From Rheinheimera mangrovi (GTDB lineage Bacteria > Pseudomonadota > Gammaproteobacteria > Enterobacterales > Alteromonadaceae): a stretch of 64,000 bases of DNA. Of the stretch, positions 49,203 to 57,978 are shown piece after piece. Made by a program: the position numbers and the translations under genes. Under the pieces are notes generated by a model, which worked only from the letters and a program-made list of their open reading frames with translations, searched no databases and was not told the origin of the DNA. Numbering within the stretch: position 1 is the stretch's first letter; each line of letters starts with the position of its first letter. The stretch spans positions 3,269,501-3,333,500 of the forward strand of contig NZ_CP034683.1 of the NCBI RefSeq assembly GCF_003990335.1, written 5' to 3'.

Positions 49203-49462
49203 TTTTTTTCGATGGCCTCTTTGAGGATTTCGGCTTTGAGCCGTTCTTCGGCGTACATCTTTTTCAGCCGGGCATTTTCCGCCTCCAGCTCTTTAAGCCG
49301 GGCCATCATGGATGCATCCATGCCGCCAAATTTGGCGCGCCATTTGTAAAAGGTGGCCGAACTCATACCGTGCTCACGGCAGAGTTCGGGAACCGGAGCT
49401 CCAGCTTCCGCTTGTTTTAAAATTGCCAGGATTTGGCTGTCACTAAATTTTGATGTTTTCAT
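49196..49462 (-). CDS. IS407-like transposase OrfA (copy 1)
   Basis: This 88-residue protein has the helix-turn-helix [16 protein letters not shown] ... [14 protein letters not shown] (residues about 6-42) and a leucine-zipper-like tail ([15 protein letters not shown]). [21 protein letters not shown] is typical of the IS407 group. It overlaps orfB by 7 bp, and the frameshift signal lies at the overlap. Confidence 0.93.
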   Translation of the reverse strand: MKTSKFSDSQILAILKQAEAGAPVPELCREHGMSSATFYKWRAKFGGMDASMMARLKELEAENARLKKMYAEERLKAEILKEAIEKKW

Positions 49463-49537
49463 GCAGAATCTCCTGCGTTTATATTACGAGAAAATTCTAC
49501 TTTTAGCGTCAGTTAATTTAAGGGATGATTACCGATC

Positions 49538-49646
49538 AGCCCTATATAAAGTGTCAGTTACATCATACAAACACACTTGGAGCTCTGCTGATGGCCTTGC
49601 TGAAGCATTAAGTAAAATAGTAAAAGGCTTAATCATACTTACATGA
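49538..49646 (+). pseudogene. tnsE: TnsE-like transposition protein, 3' part
   Basis: The codons after the IS read ALYKVSVTSYKHTWSSADG and on to GLIIL and a TGA at 49644-49646. They join in frame to the fragment ending at 48334 once the IS and one GATC are removed (GAG TTA CAT AGA TCA GCC CTA). The tail SADGLAEALSKIVKG parallels the end of Tn7 TnsE (DMEGWAERVVREQF). Confidence 0.6.
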
Positions 49647-49734
49647 AAACTCGTTTTCTGCCCCAATCTAGGGCTATGAGAAGTGAGGGGGTGAGTATAT
49701 ACTGGAGTTAGAATAGGGATTTTGGTGCTTAAAC

Positions 49735-50109
49735 GTGATTGAAGATTTATTAGGATTTTTGTTTAGTTCATCTGGTGATTTCCAAGTAAGTGCTCAATGG
49801 TCTTTACTCATATTTAGCATTGCCTCAGCAGTGATCGGACTGATGGTCGTGACTCTCGATTGCTTACTTGTAAAAGCTACAGACAGAAATAGCGTATTGA
49901 AGTTATCATATTCAGGGTATAACACCATATTTGTATTTATAATATGGGGCCTTGGAGCTTTCATTGGCGGCTATCTGGGGGCCGCTATCGGTATTTTCGA
50001 GATAACTAGGGTCGCAAGTGTATTCGTAGCACTGTCTTGGACAACAGTCCTTCCCAGGTTAGTCGAATCACTCAACAATTCAAATTCACCAGAACGCTTA
50101 GACGTTTGA
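49735..50109 (+). CDS. small membrane protein, unknown, in transposon cargo
   Basis: This 124-residue protein has three predicted helices (about residues 22-46, 62-92 and 93-110) and a short soluble tail. I do not recognise the family. It starts at a GTG at 49735 with only a weak purine stretch upstream; the frame has no better start. The next gene begins 9 bp after its stop, so the two form a pair. The DNA is more AT-rich than the lipB-lipA region, as is the rest of the cargo. Confidence 0.55.
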   Translation: MIEDLLGFLFSSSGDFQVSAQWSLLIFSIASAVIGLMVVTLDCLLVKATDRNSVLKLSYSGYNTIFVFIIWGLGAFIGGYLGAAIGIFEITRVASVFVALSWTTVLPRLVESLNNSNSPERLDV

Positions 50110-50118
50110 GACGAGAGT

Positions 50119-50556
50119 ATGAGCTTAACAAGAATATTGCTCGGGCGACGAGAGTTTCGTAGTACCGATGAGGTCATTGAGTCAATCAAAGATTTTTCTC
50201 TTTTCCAACAGAAAATTGAGGATTTGTCGTTGGCGGAAGCCCTGCTGGTATTTAAAAGCGATACACAACAATGCTGGTTAGTGTTTACGTCGGAACGTAT
50301 GTATTTTGTCGTAGATGACACAGAAAAAAACCTCCTAAAAGCTCTGTGGGCGCGGGAAAAAGAAAACGCTGTTGACAATGACCGTATAACACTTGATCTA
50401 AAGACTGAAAGTATCTCGTCAAAAACCGGTCAGGTACTCATAGGTAATATGAATAAAGGTTTCATGTTTACAAAATCTCTATTTAGCACCGGTTCCGTTA
50501 CAGGGAAAATGATGACTTTACTCAATAAGCATTTTCTGAATGAGACAGAAGTCTAA
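50119..50556 (+). CDS. cytoplasmic protein with PH-like segment, unknown, in transposon cargo
   Basis: This 145-residue protein has no signal or membrane segment. The middle part, ALLVFKSDTQQCWLVFTSERMYFVVDDTEKNLL quoted in pieces, reads like alternating beta strands of a bacterial PH domain, with a basic helical N terminus (SLTRILLGRREFRST). It is probably the soluble partner of the membrane protein before it (9 bp apart). Function is unknown. GAGACGAGAGT precedes the ATG. Confidence 0.5.
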   Translation: MSLTRILLGRREFRSTDEVIESIKDFSLFQQKIEDLSLAEALLVFKSDTQQCWLVFTSERMYFVVDDTEKNLLKALWAREKENAVDNDRITLDLKTESISSKTGQVLIGNMNKGFMFTKSLFSTGSVTGKMMTLLNKHFLNETEV

Positions 50557-50632
50557 ACCACAGTCTTGTGCACGAACGTAAAAAAAGCTAAATTGCTAAA
50601 CACAATTTGCACCAACCAGATGGTCATAAAAA

Positions 50633-51964
50633 ATGCTCGACGTAATTTCCGACTCACAATATTTTAATGATCACTATCTTGCCAAGTGTCAAGTTGATAC
50701 ACCTATTGATATCGTAGAACAGGCTTGGAAAATAGCATTTCAGCACAGACAGCAGTTTTTAAGTGTTGTTGATTTTGGAGCTGGCGACGGTAAATTCGCT
50801 CACGGTGGTCAGTATTCTAATTATGTCGGATATGAGATTGACTCTAGACGAACCAAACATACCAGCCTACCGAGCAATGCAGAAATCATCCATAAATGCG
50901 CATTCTCAGACGTTAAAGGTAACTTTGATTTATGTATCGGTAATCCCCCTTACGTAAGGCACCATGAGTTAAATGATGAGTGGCAAAACAAAATTGCAAA
51001 TCAACTCAGCCATGAATTAGGTATAAGGTTAGATAGGAGATCTAATGCTTTCATCTATTTCTTATGCCAAGCAATACTGAAAACGAATGACACAGCTCTT
51101 ATTGTCCAAGTCATACCATATGAATGGGTATCTAGACCATCATGTTCTTTCTTAAGGAAGTACGTCGAAGATAAAAAATGGACTGTTAAAGTATATAGGT
51201 TTGAACAAGACGTTTTTGCTCACTCTAAAGTTCTAACCACTGCAAGCATTACGGTAATCGATAAAACAGGCAAAAATGGTATTTGGGAGTTTTATACAAT
51301 TGATAACCAGTTCAATGCTGTAAGAGTTCAGTCCGCAACAGGCTCAAATGAAAAAGTTTTGAGTTATAAAAGCAGATCTCCATTCAACTACGCACAACGC
51401 GGACTCAGTCCTGGCGGACAAAAAATATTTTGTCTCACGGAAGAAATCAGACTCGCCTTTAAGCTAAAAATAGGTATTGATGTTGTACCTTGTTTAACTA
51501 ACATTAGGCCAGTGCCTGATAAAATAGCTTTATTGAACACAACTAGCTTCCAAAAGTATCTAGTTAACGCAGGCGAGAAATGTTGGCTTATAACGCCAAC
51601 CGTTACGCCAAGTGAAGAACTAAAAACCTATTTAGATAGTGTATCGGCAGAGGATAGAGATACCTACACCTGCCGCAATCAAAGTCCATGGTGGTGTTAT
51701 AGAGCCCATCCTGTTCCTGATTTGTTGTATGGCTCCGGTTTCACGAAACATGGCCCTAAAATATTTATTAATGAGATTGGGGCGGTTGCGGTGGGTGCCG
51801 TACATGGAATACATAAGGTTAAGGGAATATCCAAGATACAATTAAGGAAGGCTCTTAGAACCTTTGAGTTTGAGAGTCGTATAGTAAGCCATTCAGGTGT
51901 TTTGAAAAAAATTGAAGTAAATCAGATGAATTCAGTTATAGGGACAATTTTGAATGATACCTGA
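50633..51964 (+). CDS. Eco57I/TaqI-type N6-adenine DNA methyltransferase
   Basis: This 443-residue protein has motif I DFGAGDGKF at residues 47-55 and the catalytic motif IV NPPY at 104-107 (CIGNPPYVRHHEL), which is typical of gamma-class N6-adenine methyltransferases. The C-terminal half (about 250-440; ITPTVTPSEELKTYL, WWCYRAHPVPDLLYG, KIFINEIGAVAVGAVHGIH) resembles the TaqI/Eco57I target-recognition domain. There is no nuclease domain and no restriction gene beside it. Its last codons overlap the next gene by 11 bp (start at 51954), so the pair is translationally coupled. It heads a four-gene operon. Confidence 0.85.
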   Translation: MLDVISDSQYFNDHYLAKCQVDTPIDIVEQAWKIAFQHRQQFLSVVDFGAGDGKFAHGGQYSNYVGYEIDSRRTKHTSLPSNAEIIHKCAFSDVKGNFDLCIGNPPYVRHHELNDEWQNKIANQLSHELGIRLDRRSNAFIYFLCQAILKTNDTALIVQVIPYEWVSRPSCSFLRKYVEDKKWTVKVYRFEQDVFAHSKVLTTASITVIDKTGKNGIWEFYTIDNQFNAVRVQSATGSNEKVLSYKSRSPFNYAQRGLSPGGQKIFCLTEEIRLAFKLKIGIDVVPCLTNIRPVPDKIALLNTTSFQKYLVNAGEKCWLITPTVTPSEELKTYLDSVSAEDRDTYTCRNQSPWWCYRAHPVPDLLYGSGFTKHGPKIFINEIGAVAVGAVHGIHKVKGISKIQLRKALRTFEFESRIVSHSGVLKKIEVNQMNSVIGTILNDT

Positions 51965-54224
51965 AAAGAAGATCCTTAGGTTCTCTGTTGAAAGCGCAAT
52001 CTTAAGGGAGCTAGGAGAGCAACTGGTAAGCAGGCCAGACGTAGCACTAACAGAACTAATTAAAAATGCATACGACGCCGACTCTCCAGATTGTCATGTA
52101 AAATGGGACAGAAAGAGAATCGTAATAGTAGATACTGGTCATGGAATGACTCTTACAGAGTTTAAATCTCGTTGGATGAGGATTGCGACCGGTAACAAAG
52201 GGGAGAGAAAAAACTCTACTCTATATAACAGAAAACTTACAGGTTCAAAGGGAATTGGGCGATTCGCAGTTAGATTTTTAGGCCACAGATTAACTTTAAT
52301 TACTATTGCAAAGGATCCCCAAAGTAATACAAATACCAAACTTATTGCGTTTTTTAATTGGAAAAAGCTCGATGAAGCAACGGAAATCGAAAATCTTGAG
52401 ATCCGCTACAAATATTATCCGAATGTGTCTGAGGCTACAGGCACCACACTGTGTATATCTGACTTAAGATACGAACCTAATGAATCGATTCTGAAACAGG
52501 TTCGGTCCAGCTCACTCAAAATGGTTTCTCCTATTAAAGCCCTCTTGAATGAGGCTCCAGACTACATCAAAAAGATTGCTAGCAAGGAATCCGAAAGTGA
52601 TGATCCTGGCTTCACCTTAAGTTTCGACTCAAATCTACTAGAAAATGAAACAAGTACTGATGACGCCAAGGGTCTTTCAGAAATAATATTGAGTTTATCC
52701 GTCTCTAAAGTAAACTTCCATACAGAAACTATTTCAGATGGAAAAAATAAAAACAATGCAATCCTTCATATAAACGTAAGTCATGAATTGAAGCAGAATT
52801 GTTTTAGTGAACAATTTCCTTTTATTAATGTCATGGGTTGCGATATCTATGGAAGCATACATTATTTTCCTCTTCGGGAAGGTGTATTTTTAAATAAACC
52901 TGTCGATGGGAATGTTGCTAGAGCTTGGGTTAAAGAAAACAGTGGAGTGGCGGTTTTTGATAAGGGGTTTAGAGTAGTTCCGTATGGTCAAAGAAGTGAC
53001 GACTGGTTGAACATCGACGCGGATACCTCAAAAAGCGCGAGGAAGTGGCGCACAGCTCGTATGGAAGAGCTTTTTCCAATTACGAGTGAAGAGATGATAA
53101 ATCCCGGCATTAACCCAATGCTAGCTATTCCAGAATCCCATCAGATAGTTGGAGGGATTTTTGTTGAAGCATCTGATACAAGGAACTCCCTAGACAACAA
53201 AGCGCTCTCACCTACAATGGATAGACAGGGATTCTTGGAGAATGAAGGCTTCCACCAACTGTATGATACGGTTCGGTTTGCTGTAGAGTTGATAGCAAAG
53301 TTCGATAGGCAGCTACGATTAGAATTAAAAAGAGAAATAAGAAAAAAAGAATACGAGCAAGCATGGGACGATATAGATAGAACGATTGAAGTAATTGAAA
53401 GTGTCCCCTCTCTATCGTCATTTGATAAAGCTAGACTCACTAACGAATATCAAAGATTAAGAAGTGATTATGTAAGGCTAAACGAGCACGACAGAGAGTC
53501 TAGAGAAAACTTAGTTACTATGGGGTTACTTGGTGTTGTCGCAGGCTTTATGACTCATGAATACCAAAGCACTTTACATGAGCTAGAACTGGCGCAGCAG
53601 AGATTATTATTTCTTAGTAAACAACATCCTGAACTCAAGGAACATGCAGATAAAATTGCAAGCTCTATTGAAAGTTTCAATGGATATATTGATTATACAC
53701 AAGCATTTATTAGCAGTACGCATTCAAATAGTGATACTCCATATAAAGTTTTGGCACAAATTAGATCAATCAAAAATACGTTTGCGAAATTTCGTGAAGA
53801 AAGAAATATAGAAGTAGATATTTCTGGTATTGATCCTGAAATGATTGGCCCTAATATGCCCGTCGCAATGTATAAGGGTATCGTTCATAATTTATATTCA
53901 AATGCAATAAAGGCCCTTGCAGATCATAAGAGCATTCAAAAAACAATTAAGATCTCTGCCTATAATTCTGGACACAAACATATACTAACAGTATGTGACA
54001 ATGGCCCAGGTATCCCAGCTGGTGTAAGAGCGTTGATCTGGGATCCTTTATTTACAACGACATCAAATCAAAATAACCCGCTAGGATCTGGTATGGGACT
54101 TGGGCTCTCGTTAGTTAAAAAGCTCGTGATGTCAAAAAAAGGGACTGTTGGACTTGTTGAACCTCCTGAGGGATTTTCGACATGTTTCCATGTAGAGTTA
54201 CCAACGCGGAGAGAAGACAATTGA
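51954..54224 (+). CDS. Double-GHKL protein: Hsp90/MORC-like ATPase fused to a histidine kinase
   Basis: This 756-residue soluble protein has two ATP-binding modules. The N-terminal one has ELIKNAYDAD (34-43), DTGHGM (60-65) and GSKGIGR (97-103), the Bergerat fold of Hsp90/MutL/MORC proteins. A middle beta-rich transducer-like part follows (about 200-450), then a coiled coil (about 455-525), a dimerisation helix with candidate phospho-accepting His535 in GFMTHEYQSTL, and a histidine-kinase catalytic domain with HNLYSNAIKAL (about 645), DNGPGIP (682-688) and GSGMGLGL (about 711-718). No membrane helix is visible. The receiver-like gene follows with overlap, so phosphotransfer is likely. The N-terminal ATPase could be the sensor or output. 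Confidence 0.85.
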   Translation: MIPEKKILRFSVESAILRELGEQLVSRPDVALTELIKNAYDADSPDCHVKWDRKRIVIVDTGHGMTLTEFKSRWMRIATGNKGERKNSTLYNRKLTGSKGIGRFAVRFLGHRLTLITIAKDPQSNTNTKLIAFFNWKKLDEATEIENLEIRYKYYPNVSEATGTTLCISDLRYEPNESILKQVRSSSLKMVSPIKALLNEAPDYIKKIASKESESDDPGFTLSFDSNLLENETSTDDAKGLSEIILSLSVSKVNFHTETISDGKNKNNAILHINVSHELKQNCFSEQFPFINVMGCDIYGSIHYFPLREGVFLNKPVDGNVARAWVKENSGVAVFDKGFRVVPYGQRSDDWLNIDADTSKSARKWRTARMEELFPITSEEMINPGINPMLAIPESHQIVGGIFVEASDTRNSLDNKALSPTMDRQGFLENEGFHQLYDTVRFAVELIAKFDRQLRLELKREIRKKEYEQAWDDIDRTIEVIESVPSLSSFDKARLTNEYQRLRSDYVRLNEHDRESRENLVTMGLLGVVAGFMTHEYQSTLHELELAQQRLLFLSKQHPELKEHADKIASSIESFNGYIDYTQAFISSTHSNSDTPYKVLAQIRSIKNTFAKFREERNIEVDISGIDPEMIGPNMPVAMYKGIVHNLYSNAIKALADHKSIQKTIKISAYNSGHKHILTVCDNGPGIPAGVRALIWDPLFTTTSNQNNPLGSGMGLGLSLVKKLVMSKKGTVGLVEPPEGFSTCFHVELPTRREDN

Positions 54225-55384
54225 AATTAAAAGATTCCATATTATTAATTGATGATACTCCAAGTAAGAGAGAGTTGCTTCTGAAAGCTCTTGAGGACGA
54301 GTTTGCAGATGGAAGTGTACATATACAAACTGTAACAGATCAAAATGTTGATGAGTACCTTCCTGTAAAAGATGATGGTCTAAATAAAGGTATTCGTTCT
54401 GGAGCACCAGAAGACAGATTGAGTTTCTATTTACAGAATAATCCGAATATTAAACTAGTTATAGTCGATCATGATCTTTCATTATTAGAATCACAGATGT
54501 CTGAGTCTGTTGTCGCTGCGGCATGTCAAAATGCTGGAGTCCCACATTGTCGTTACTCAAGAACCACTGGCTTTCAAACTACTCGACAGCAGTTATTAGA
54601 ACTAGTCGAAAAAAGCCAAGTATACTCTATTAAAATTGATATTAGAGATATAGAGTCTTTTGACTTTGGTAACCAACCAGTATGTTTATCCACTATTAGG
54701 AACATATATGAAGGCTTTGAACAACTGAGATGTTTAATATTCAGAATGGACAAAGAGATGTTAAACAAAGGGCCAGCCGCTATCCTGTCCTCTATTTTGG
54801 GTTATCCAGGTTTAGAGCCCATGTTTCAGCAATATGCAACATCATATTCCGTGATGGCTGAAATACTTAAAATTAGAGAGATTATGGATGGTGACACTAA
54901 GACTGAGTTTGAACCCATAATTAGACACAGGCTTTCATATATTCTCGGTTTTTGGTTATACAATGTAATATTGAAATATCCTGGAATTCTACTCAATGAA
55001 GTTGCCGCGTCATCATATGTAAACCTTGATGTAGATTGTTTTTTGAAGAATAAAGACGCATTTAGCGACGCTAAATATCAAGGGCCTTTCTCAAAGATGA
55101 ACAATCACTCTTATTGGTGGAGATATAAACTGGATGATATCTTAATTGATAACGATTGCGAAGATGGTATCAATTACCTACAAAGCCAGGGTATAGATGA
55201 TTTAAAACCCAGTGTTTGCCATGTGTCAAAAGACACACCTGCAGGTTTTTATTGCCTTTTCACAAAGTCTCCAATATCGCTAGAGCATTCTGTAGGAAGC
55301 CTTAGTTGGATGCCGAATGGCGCAGACCTTAGTCGCGTCAGTAAGGATCTATACGACGAAGTTGCTCCATTTTTAGGCTTCTAA
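54221..55384 (+). CDS. response-regulator-like protein with N-terminal receiver domain and unknown C-terminal half
   Basis: From the TTG at 54221 this is 387 residues. The receiver has SILLIDDTPSKRE (acidic pair about residues 9-10) and a candidate phospho-acceptor Asp83 in KLVIVDHDLS. The spacing between them is about 25-30 residues longer than in CheY, so there is an insertion. The C-terminal two-thirds (about 140-387) has no DNA-binding motif I recognise and ends with a conserved-looking YQGPFSKMNNHSYWWRYKLDD block. I prefer the TTG start (GGAGAGAAGACAA upstream, TTGA overlap with the kinase stop) to the ATG at 54182 inside the kinase. It is the likely partner of the 51954 kinase. Confidence 0.7.
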   Translation: MKLKDSILLIDDTPSKRELLLKALEDEFADGSVHIQTVTDQNVDEYLPVKDDGLNKGIRSGAPEDRLSFYLQNNPNIKLVIVDHDLSLLESQMSESVVAAACQNAGVPHCRYSRTTGFQTTRQQLLELVEKSQVYSIKIDIRDIESFDFGNQPVCLSTIRNIYEGFEQLRCLIFRMDKEMLNKGPAAILSSILGYPGLEPMFQQYATSYSVMAEILKIREIMDGDTKTEFEPIIRHRLSYILGFWLYNVILKYPGILLNEVAASSYVNLDVDCFLKNKDAFSDAKYQGPFSKMNNHSYWWRYKLDDILIDNDCEDGINYLQSQGIDDLKPSVCHVSKDTPAGFYCLFTKSPISLEHSVGSLSWMPNGADLSRVSKDLYDEVAPFLGF

Positions 55385-55401
55385 CATAAAGGATTAAGTT
55401 A

Positions 55402-56127
55402 ATGTCTTATGTAAGAACCTTCGAGACTAACTTCTCTCATTTCAAAAATGCAGTTAGTAGCGCAATCATTAAACTTGATAGCAAAGCGATAGTAACAATG
55501 CCAACTAGATGGATTGTAGATGAAGCAGTGAGTAATAATAATAGCAAGCTCATTCGCCCATCGGAACCATTTACACTAACGGCAATATCTCAGAAAGGGA
55601 ATGCTGGTAGTAAGAGAATTTGTGCTTATATTGATGGTTATCTGAGGATATCAGGGAAAACAAGTGACAGAAGAGTACGAATAGACAAGTACTGCACAGA
55701 GGTTTTGTATTGTTATCCATGTAGTTCTATTGACTACAAAAATCTGAAAGTGTCTAGCGGATTCCATTTTGATTTTGACGTAGATGTCCAACCGGCACAT
55801 CCAATTTTTCACATGCAACACGATAATACTATTCTCCGAGAGAAAGTAGAAAAAAAAGTTACTTCGTTACAACCTCAGCTTGGCGAAAATAGGTTATTTC
55901 GAGTACCTACATCTCAAATGGATATATTGTCTGCATTAGTTATGTTGATCGCGGATCATTTTGTTGATAAATCTTCAAGACAAGAATATGAAACATTCGT
56001 CAGCTTGCTTGACTCTATTGACAAATATATGGTTTTGGCAGATTTTTCTTTGTGTAAACAACCATTTAGAGGACCGCTTTCGACTTACGGTAATCTAAAT
56101 TCAATCAGTTGGTATTGCCATCCATAG
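55402..56127 (+). CDS. unknown protein, last gene of the methyltransferase-kinase-receiver operon
   Basis: I do not recognise this 241-residue protein. It is soluble, alpha/beta in pattern, with aromatic and cysteine-rich stretches (KYCTEVLYCYPCSSIDYKN, GFHFDFDVDVQPAHPIFHMQHD) and a His/Asp-rich block (about 120-145) that could bind metal. It starts at an ATG 17 bp after the receiver gene, with AAAGGATTAAGTT upstream. Its position suggests it is the effector or an adaptor of the system; this is inference from order only. Confidence 0.6.
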   Translation: MSYVRTFETNFSHFKNAVSSAIIKLDSKAIVTMPTRWIVDEAVSNNNSKLIRPSEPFTLTAISQKGNAGSKRICAYIDGYLRISGKTSDRRVRIDKYCTEVLYCYPCSSIDYKNLKVSSGFHFDFDVDVQPAHPIFHMQHDNTILREKVEKKVTSLQPQLGENRLFRVPTSQMDILSALVMLIADHFVDKSSRQEYETFVSLLDSIDKYMVLADFSLCKQPFRGPLSTYGNLNSISWYCHP

Positions 56128-56170
56128 TCGTTAAATATGGTGAGTAGGTCAAAGTATCGGAATATAGCAT

Positions 56171-56195
56171 CCTATTTTACAACCAACAAAATAGG
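56171..56195 (+). terminator. hairpin after the four-gene operon, possible terminator
   Basis: An 8-bp perfect stem CCTATTTT (56171-56178) and AAAATAGG (56188-56195) with a 9-base loop. It lies 44 bp after the operon. The stem is AT-rich and the following sequence (GACATAGTAATTTTTAG) is only moderately T-rich. A GC-rich hairpin GGCGTAAAGCGCCGCC at about 56274-56289 may end the opposite-strand gene. Confidence 0.4.
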
Positions 56196-56296
56196 GACAT
56201 AGTAATTTTTAGCATAGATGTGTACAGTAGTTACAATCACAAAGCGTACTTAAAACTCTAATTAGGAGACAGACGGCGTAAAGCGCCGCCTTACGC

Positions 56297-56806
56297 TCAA
56301 GTGTAATGAATAATTAGCATGGGTTTTGCTGTAAAACGTTCAAAAATAGAATGCGTAGGCTTTATATTTATAATCGATGATACCCCTCTTAAATTGAATT
56401 TCTCTACATCGATGGAAAACTTGCATTCTTGATTAATATACTCAGATTTTATTGTTAGATCAGATGCTATAATTGATCTATCTGCTTTATCTATAACATC
56501 AACGCTCCAACCTATATTTCTACAAATATTAGGAGATAGTCTGGCAGAGACAACTAGCGGCACACTACTTATTCTTTTTATATCTACATTCTCAATTGAG
56601 TTTTTGAATACTTGTTGAATTTTATCTCTCGAATAAACTGATTCACTGCCAAATGTTATTATAGCAGTTTTAGGATTACTAAATTTGAATGATTCAGTTA
56701 TTGCTCCTCCAGAGTTTATGTTAATAGAAGAGCTCCCTAATCCAAAATTATATCCACCAGTCGTTGAAAAATCTAACTTGCCCTGCAAGTCTTTGGCAAT
56801 AAACAC
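56297..56806 (-). pseudogene. C-terminal part of a broken lipoprotein locus, unknown
   Basis: This 169-codon frame on the minus strand starts at a GTG with no good RBS. It reads as a beta-rich domain (GGYNFGLGSSSININSGG, TAIITFGSESVYSRDK, NIKPTHSIF). Upstream across IS copy 2 is the start of a lipoprotein gene. When the IS is removed the lipoprotein frame ends in a different frame near 56773, so IS insertion alone does not explain the break; a one-base shift near 56806-56813 would also be required. I do not recognise a family. Confidence 0.4.
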
Positions 56807-56846
56807 TGAGTATTAGCAAAAAAATCGCTTAACATTACTCTAGCTG

Positions 56847-56850
56847 GTAC
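56847..56850. repeat. target-site duplication GTAC of IS copy 2 (partner at 58050-58053)
   Basis: GTAC lies directly outside both GGTAATCATCCC ends. Like the GATC of copy 1 it is a 4-bp palindrome. Confidence 0.8.
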
Positions 56851-56866
56851 GGTAATCATCCCATTT

Positions 56867-57718
56867 TTAATGGACGCTTGAAGTAGAAGCCTGTGTTACT
56901 AAGTTGTCCTTGTACTTCGGTGGTATGCCACCCAAAGCTTTGTTTGGCCGTTCATTGTTATAAAACCACAGCCATTCTGTCGCATAGTCCTGAACTTCGG
57001 CAATACTGCTGAATAAATATTGGTTTAGCCAGTCGTAGCGAACTGTACGGTTATATCGCTCCACATAGGCATTTTGCTGCGGATTGCCTGGCTGAATATA
57101 CTTCAGGGCCACTCCGTTTGATTCTGCCCAGTTTTTGAGGACAGAACCAATGTATTCAGGGCCGTTGTCGCTACGGATTTCCTTGGGTTTGCCTCGCCAC
57201 TCAATGACTTGATTGAGCACTCTGACTACCCGTTCTGCCGGTAGCGAGAAGTCGACCTCAATGGCTAAGCCTTCCCGGTTAAAATCATCAATGATATTCA
57301 GCAGCCGGAAACTGCGGCCATCCTCGAGCTGGTCATGCATAAAATCCATCGACCAGCATTGGTTCTTCATCTCTGGCACCGCCAGCGGTTCAGGCTTTTC
57401 ACGGGTGAGCCGTTTCTTGGGTTTTATCCTTAAGTTCAGCTCCAGCTCGCGGTAAATCCGCAGCACACGTTTATGGTTCCAGCCAAAGCGTTTCACATTA
57501 CGCAGGTAATAGAAACACATGCCAAAGCCCCAACTCCGGTAAGTGGAGGTTAAGCGCAGCAGCCAGTCCGCAATTTCCGCGTTCTCATCCCTCAGACGGG
57601 CCTGATAGCGGTAGCAGGTTTCACTGATGCTAAACACCGCACAGGCCAATGTGACAGAAATGGATTTCTCGCGCACCGCCTTTTGCGCCAATTCCCGTCG
57701 GCGCGACGGCTTTACCAC
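56867..57718 (-). CDS. IS407-like transposase OrfB (copy 2)
   Basis: This copy encodes a 283-residue protein with every residue the same as in copy 1, including the DDE motifs [21 protein letters not shown] and [12 protein letters not shown]. It is intact. It would be expressed as an OrfAB fusion through the same A7G frameshift signal at the orfA/orfB overlap. Confidence 0.93.
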   Translation of the reverse strand: MVKPSRRRELAQKAVREKSISVTLACAVFSISETCYRYQARLRDENAEIADWLLRLTSTYRSWGFGMCFYYLRNVKRFGWNHKRVLRIYRELELNLRIKPKKRLTREKPEPLAVPEMKNQCWSMDFMHDQLEDGRSFRLLNIIDDFNREGLAIEVDFSLPAERVVRVLNQVIEWRGKPKEIRSDNGPEYIGSVLKNWAESNGVALKYIQPGNPQQNAYVERYNRTVRYDWLNQYLFSSIAEVQDYATEWLWFYNNERPNKALGGIPPKYKDNLVTQASTSSVH

Positions 57719-57978
57719 TTTTTTTCGATGGCCTCTTTGAGGATTTCGGCTTTGAGCCGTTCTTCGGCGTACATCTTTTTCAGCCGGGCATTTTCCGCCT
57801 CCAGCTCTTTAAGCCGGGCCATCATGGATGCATCCATGCCGCCAAATTTGGCGCGCCATTTGTAAAAGGTGGCCGAACTCATACCGTGCTCACGGCAGAG
57901 TTCGGGAACCGGAGCTCCAGCTTCCGCTTGTTTTAAAATTGCCAGGATTTGGCTGTCACTAAATTTTGATGTTTTCAT
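57712..57978 (-). CDS. IS407-like transposase OrfA (copy 2)
   Basis: An 88-residue protein identical to OrfA of copy 1, with the helix-turn-helix around [14 protein letters not shown] and a coiled-coil tail. It overlaps orfB by 7 bp. Confidence 0.93.
   Translation of the reverse strand: MKTSKFSDSQILAILKQAEAGAPVPELCREHGMSSATFYKWRAKFGGMDASMMARLKELEAENARLKKMYAEERLKAEILKEAIEKKW

Larger units (their letters stand above)
48335..49533 (-). mobile_element. IS3-family (IS407-like) insertion sequence, copy 1
   Basis: The element is 1,199 bp with 12-bp terminal inverted repeats GGTAATCATCCC/GGGATGATTACC and a 4-bp duplication GATC. orfA and orfB overlap on the minus strand. It is inserted in the TnsE-like gene. 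It appears identical in sequence to copy 2 at 56851-58049, indicating recent movement. Confidence 0.92.

Noticed and set aside
50633..51964. Reading the methyltransferase as half of a classical restriction-modification system
   Set aside because: No endonuclease motif is found in it or in the adjacent genes; the partners are a kinase and a receiver-like protein.
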